From NCBI GenBank assembly GCA_016617855.1, contig JAECUM010004931.1, positions 62,001 through 126,000 on the forward strand: a DNA stretch of 64,000 nucleotides, in the 5' to 3' direction. This DNA comes from Megalonaias nervosa. Taxonomy: Eukaryota > Mollusca > Bivalvia > Unionida > Unionidae. The notes beneath the pieces were generated by a model. That model worked only from the letters and a program-made list of their open reading frames with translations, searched no databases and was not told the origin of the DNA. Numbering within the stretch: position 1 is the first letter of the stretch; every line of letters begins with the position of its first letter. This document shows positions 62,859-64,000 of the stretch, piece after piece. The position numbers were made by a program, and so were the translations under genes.

Positions 62859-64000
62859 ATGGAGTACCAGTATATTGAAAGAGATAACCAGGTAAATCAG
62901 GCTATTAATTTAGTTGTACCTGTCCCACTCACTGAGGATGTAAGTGAAGAAATTCAATTGGACTCTACTAATTTTGGAGCGACAAATCTTCGGAATTCGG
63001 AAATTATGAAAAATCTGGACCAGAAACTCTTACATTTGCAACAACAGGAAAGGAATGAACTTAAACAGCTACTATTTGAATATGAGCACTTGTTTCCAGA
63101 TGTTCCTATGACGTTGAAATTGTGAATTATAAACTTGTGAAACAACACCCATACAGGATTAACTCTCTCAAACAGGAATACTTGAAAAAGGAAATTCAGT
63201 ATTTGCTGGAAAATGATTTCATAGAGCCCAGTAAAAGGGACTATAGTTGACCTTGTATACTTGTTCGGAAACCAGATAAAACATTCCGCATGTGCACTGA
63301 TTATAGGAAGGTGAAGAGTGTGACAAAAACAGATTCATTTCCATTACCATGAATCGATGACTGTATTGATAAAATTGGAAATGCCAATTATGTCACCAAA
63401 TTTTTCCTTCTGAAAGGATTTTGGCAAATTCCACCTACGGAATGAGCAAATAAAATTTCGGCATTCGTGACTCCAGACAGACTCTATCAATATAGAATAA
63501 TGCCGTTTTGTGATGAAGGGTTCTCCAGGTACCTTTCAACTTTGATGAATATGATTACCTCTGGTCTAGATAACTGTGATGCTTACATCGATGATGTCAT
63601 TATCTACAACGACACCTGGAAAGAACATCTAGCAACAATTTGGAAATTAATTGACAGACTCACTGATGCAAGTTTGACAATCAATTTATCTAAAAGCGAG
63701 TTCGGCCGTGTTTGAGTGACATTTCTAGGACATATTGTGGGACATGGACAAGTTAAACCTATCGATGCTAAAGACAAGGCTATCTCTGATTTCCCTGTGC
63801 CTGTCAGTAAAAAGCAACTGATGCGATCTTTTGGGTATGGCTGAACCCCTGACAAATTTATTGAGCAAGAAAAACAAGATTCTTTGAACTGAAAAATGTC
63901 AGGAGGCTTTTGATAGGTTAAAAACCATACTTAAAAGTGCGCCGGTTCTTACAGCTCCAGATTTCAGTCAATCATTTAAACTACCTGTTGATGCAAGTGA
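62859..64000 (+). pseudogene. Linker and reverse transcriptase of the gypsy element, partial
   Basis: 62859-63125 encodes a linker ending in a leucine-rich helix and YEHLFPDVP, a segment that normally precedes RT. After a stop, RT follows in broken frames: KQHPYRINSLKQEYLKKEI, FRMCTDYRKVKSVTKTDSFP, a region where KFFLLKGFWQIP lacks the usual Asp, FVTPDRLYQYRIMPF, and the active-site YIDDVIIYND. LGHIVGHGQV begins the connection toward RNase H. Stops lie near 63248, 63350, 63442, 63713 and 63839. The sequence leaves the window. Confidence 0.85.

Larger units (their letters stand above)
59146..64000 (+). mobile_element. Ty3/gypsy retrotransposon with integrase before reverse transcriptase, decayed, 3' part outside window
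   Basis: A 5' LTR (59146-60103), a primer-binding-site-like TTGGGGGCTAAAAT at 60111, gag, a protease remnant, integrase, then reverse transcriptase occur in that order. Ordinary Ty3/gypsy elements place integrase last. The PR-INT-RT order is that of Gmr1-like elements. Stops and frameshifts run throughout and the element runs off the window end. Confidence 0.88.

Noticed and set aside
1..64000. CRISPR array, bacterial operon or prophage
   Set aside because: The tandem arrays have no spacer structure. GT-AG introns, SINEs, solo LTRs and TATA boxes show eukaryotic DNA.

Overview
The window is AT-rich, non-bacterial DNA. GT-AG introns, solo LTRs, SINEs, microsatellites and a hAT-type MITE point to an animal nuclear genome. 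The SINE bodies and the THAP/YqaJ transposon suggest a mollusc, probably a bivalve (inference). I see no intact conventional host gene. Nearly every protein-coding stretch belongs to a mobile element.

Region by region. 1-7.8 kb: unique AT-rich DNA with a 24-bp minisatellite, a dispersed repeat and a solo LTR. 7.9-13.8 kb: a decayed IS4EU/ISL2EU-type DNA transposon with two convergent genes, a SAP-SWIM-YqaJ-PHD protein on + and a THAP-DDE transposase on -. 14-24 kb: a second solo LTR, a second copy of the minisatellite and its flank, a hAT MITE and a tRNA-derived SINE. 24.4-27.4 kb: remnants of a virus-like Polinton (family B polymerase on +, integrase on -) split by a third solo LTR.

27.6-57.8 kb is the centre of the window: one Polinton/Maverick nested inside another. 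The older element (Element 2, genes mostly on -, about 14.2 kb without the insert) has inverted termini at 27587-27764 and 57600-57779. It carries broken genes for protein-primed PolB, chromodomain integrase, a membrane protein, penton-like and pX-like minor capsid proteins, major capsid protein (MCP), adenain-like protease and several coiled-coil proteins. A younger Polinton of another lineage (Element 1, 32955-48973, 16,019 bp, 270-bp TIRs) sits exactly inside the Element 2 MCP gene with a 5-6 bp target duplication. Across the empty site the MCP frame is continuous. Element 1 has a near-complete virion and replication set: coiled-coil protein, pX-like protein, MCP, GLRLPG-type protein, protease, fibre-like protein, membrane protein, penton-like protein, a PolB/SF1-helicase/HNH replicase, DDE integrase, zinc-ribbon phospholipase A2 and packaging ATPase. 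Several of these genes carry one or two breaks.

57.8-59.1 kb: a SINE and a decayed MCP/GLRLPG-protein/protease remnant of Element 1 type. 59.1 kb to the end: the 5' LTR, gag and pol of a decayed Ty3/gypsy element whose integrase precedes reverse transcriptase; its LTR family also gave the three solo LTRs.

Two signals are not explained by the gene list. (1) The short 3'-end hairpins of Element 2 closely resemble the histone mRNA 3' stem-loop, each with a purine-rich stretch downstream. (2) Element 1 holds a candidate RNA polymerase III small RNA with A and B boxes around a long hairpin, a possible parallel to adenoviral VA RNA. Both are readings of the sequence and untested.
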